Assembly (NCBI RefSeq): GCF_040358255.1
Contig: NZ_CP132938.1
Coordinates: 744,001-808,000, forward strand
DNA length: 64,000 nucleotides
Direction of reading: 5' to 3'
Origin: Tunturibacter gelidoferens
GTDB taxonomy: Bacteria; Acidobacteriota; Terriglobia; Terriglobales; Acidobacteriaceae
The notes under the pieces are model-generated. The model had not been told where the DNA came from, made no database searches, and saw nothing but the letters and a program-made list of their open reading frames with translations. Both the position numbers and the translations under genes were made by a program. Below, piece after piece: positions 63,513 to 64,000 of this stretch. Each line of letters starts with the position of its first letter. Position 1 is the stretch's first letter.

Positions 63513-64000
63513 ATGACTTCAGAGCAGAATGTACCCGAGGTAGATTCTCACCAGGGTTCGACAATGTCACCCGTCCAACAGGATGGGGAGGCACAATTTG
63601 CGGGGCAGAACGTCCCGCACGGCATGGGTCAGTCCAAAAGCAGCCGCCGTCGCCGCCGCAAGCGGAAGAGTAAAGGGTCAGACGGTGCGCAGGGCACGCA
63701 GTCCGGCGAGCAGAGCGCGGGTCAACCCGTCGGCTCCATTCAGGGCTCGGCGGCTCCTCAGACCTTTCAACCGCAGGGCGGCCAAGGGTTTCAAGCAAAC
63801 GCCGGCCAGCAGCAGAGCGGCTCCTCCAGCGGCAAGCGCTGGAAGAAGAAGTTCCGCGATCGTGACCGTCAACGCTCCCCGGAGAATCCGGGCAACGTCG
63901 CCAGCGGCAGCAACGGCGGCGGGTTCAGCAGCAATGGCGGCGGCTATCGCGATCGCGATACGCATCAGCCCGGCAACAACAGCGGCGGATTCAAACGCAA
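63513..64000 (+). CDS. 5' part of a gene encoding a basic, Gly/Arg/Gln-rich N-terminal region (runs off the window)
   Basis: An open frame starts at ATG 63513 (preceded by GGAAGTGGAAGC) and stays open to the end: 162 complete codons. The protein begins MTSEQNVPEVDSHQGST, then has a basic cluster (SSRRRRRKRKSKG, about residues 47-59), a Gln/Gly/Ser-rich stretch, a second basic block (KRWKKKFRDRDRQR) and a Gly/Asn-rich region. Such extensions precede the RNA-binding core in some Rho factors, DEAD-box helicases and RNase E/G-like proteins. I lean to Rho but cannot show it without the downstream sequence. Confidence 0.7.
   Translation, partial: MTSEQNVPEVDSHQGSTMSPVQQDGEAQFAGQNVPHGMGQSKSSRRRRRKRKSKGSDGAQGTQSGEQSAGQPVGSIQGSAAPQTFQPQGGQGFQANAGQQQSGSSSGKRWKKKFRDRDRQRSPENPGNVASGSNGGGFSSNGGGYRDRDTHQPGNNSGGFKR

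Overview
The window looks like part of a chromosome from the family Acidobacteriaceae (Acidobacteriota; Granulicella, Terriglobus or Edaphobacter-like). This is inferred from recall of protein types and gene style, not from a search. The pointers are high-GC coding DNA on both strands, a WXXGXW-repeat proline-rich lipoprotein, DUF5996 and DUF2256/DUF3253 proteins, a Gfo/Idh gene inside the lipid A cluster, and C/G-run and CTCCGCTGCGC-type intergenic repeats. LpxA, LpxI, OmpH/Skp-like and TonB-like proteins indicate a Gram-negative envelope. I found no tRNA, rRNA, CRISPR array, intact insertion sequence, prophage or obvious defence island. Most of the window is housekeeping.

Layout. 0-7.5 kb: a small Cys/His protein, then minus-strand gamma-carbonic anhydrase, hisS and aspS, a TTG-start rpsU, a zinc-ribbon protein, an MBL-fold hydrolase, and rplU-rpmA behind a good promoter and a leader of about 190 nt. 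7.5-8.4 kb is repeat-rich and non-coding. 8.4-13 kb: an SDR, a WYL regulator divergent from a DinB protein across a palindromic operator, dut and DUF5996. 13-17 kb: purL-purF, coupled by a 4-bp overlap. 17-25 kb: a MerC-like protein behind a Fur/Zur-type palindrome, a Tat-exported sugar isomerase with a secreted VOC protein, a second DinB, an aldo/keto reductase, purD, and a WXXGXW lipoprotein with long proline/glutamine repeats. 25-34 kb: acnA, a secreted GH87-type alpha-1,3-glucanase and a bifunctional RelA/SpoT.

34-40 kb is an aromatic and branched-chain amino acid cluster: trpB, trpA, chorismate mutase, DAHP synthase, tyrA and ilvA. It is preceded by a possible attenuator. 40-48 kb: a TonB-like protein, a ddl gene whose N-terminus is out of frame at a C6A6 run, several small accessory genes around an apparent 0.8-kb insertion/duplication, a reductase, NTF2-like, DUF1801 and DoxX proteins, and an SDR with a secreted partner. 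48-54 kb: a cysteine synthase, fabZ-lpxA-(Gfo/Idh)-lpxI and a peroxiredoxin. 54-64 kb: an acidic/histone-H1-like protein, an MltD-like transglycosylase, a GAF-PP2C phosphatase, lepA, two tandem OmpH/Skp paralogues, about 1 kb of non-coding DNA and the 5' end of a gene that runs off the window.

The points most worth following are the possible trp leader before trpB, the ddl frame break, the dispersed inverted repeats, the duplicated junction around a membrane protein/microprotein pair, the WYL operator with a half-site at the second dinB, and several genes with a -10-like box only 5-6 nt before the ATG.
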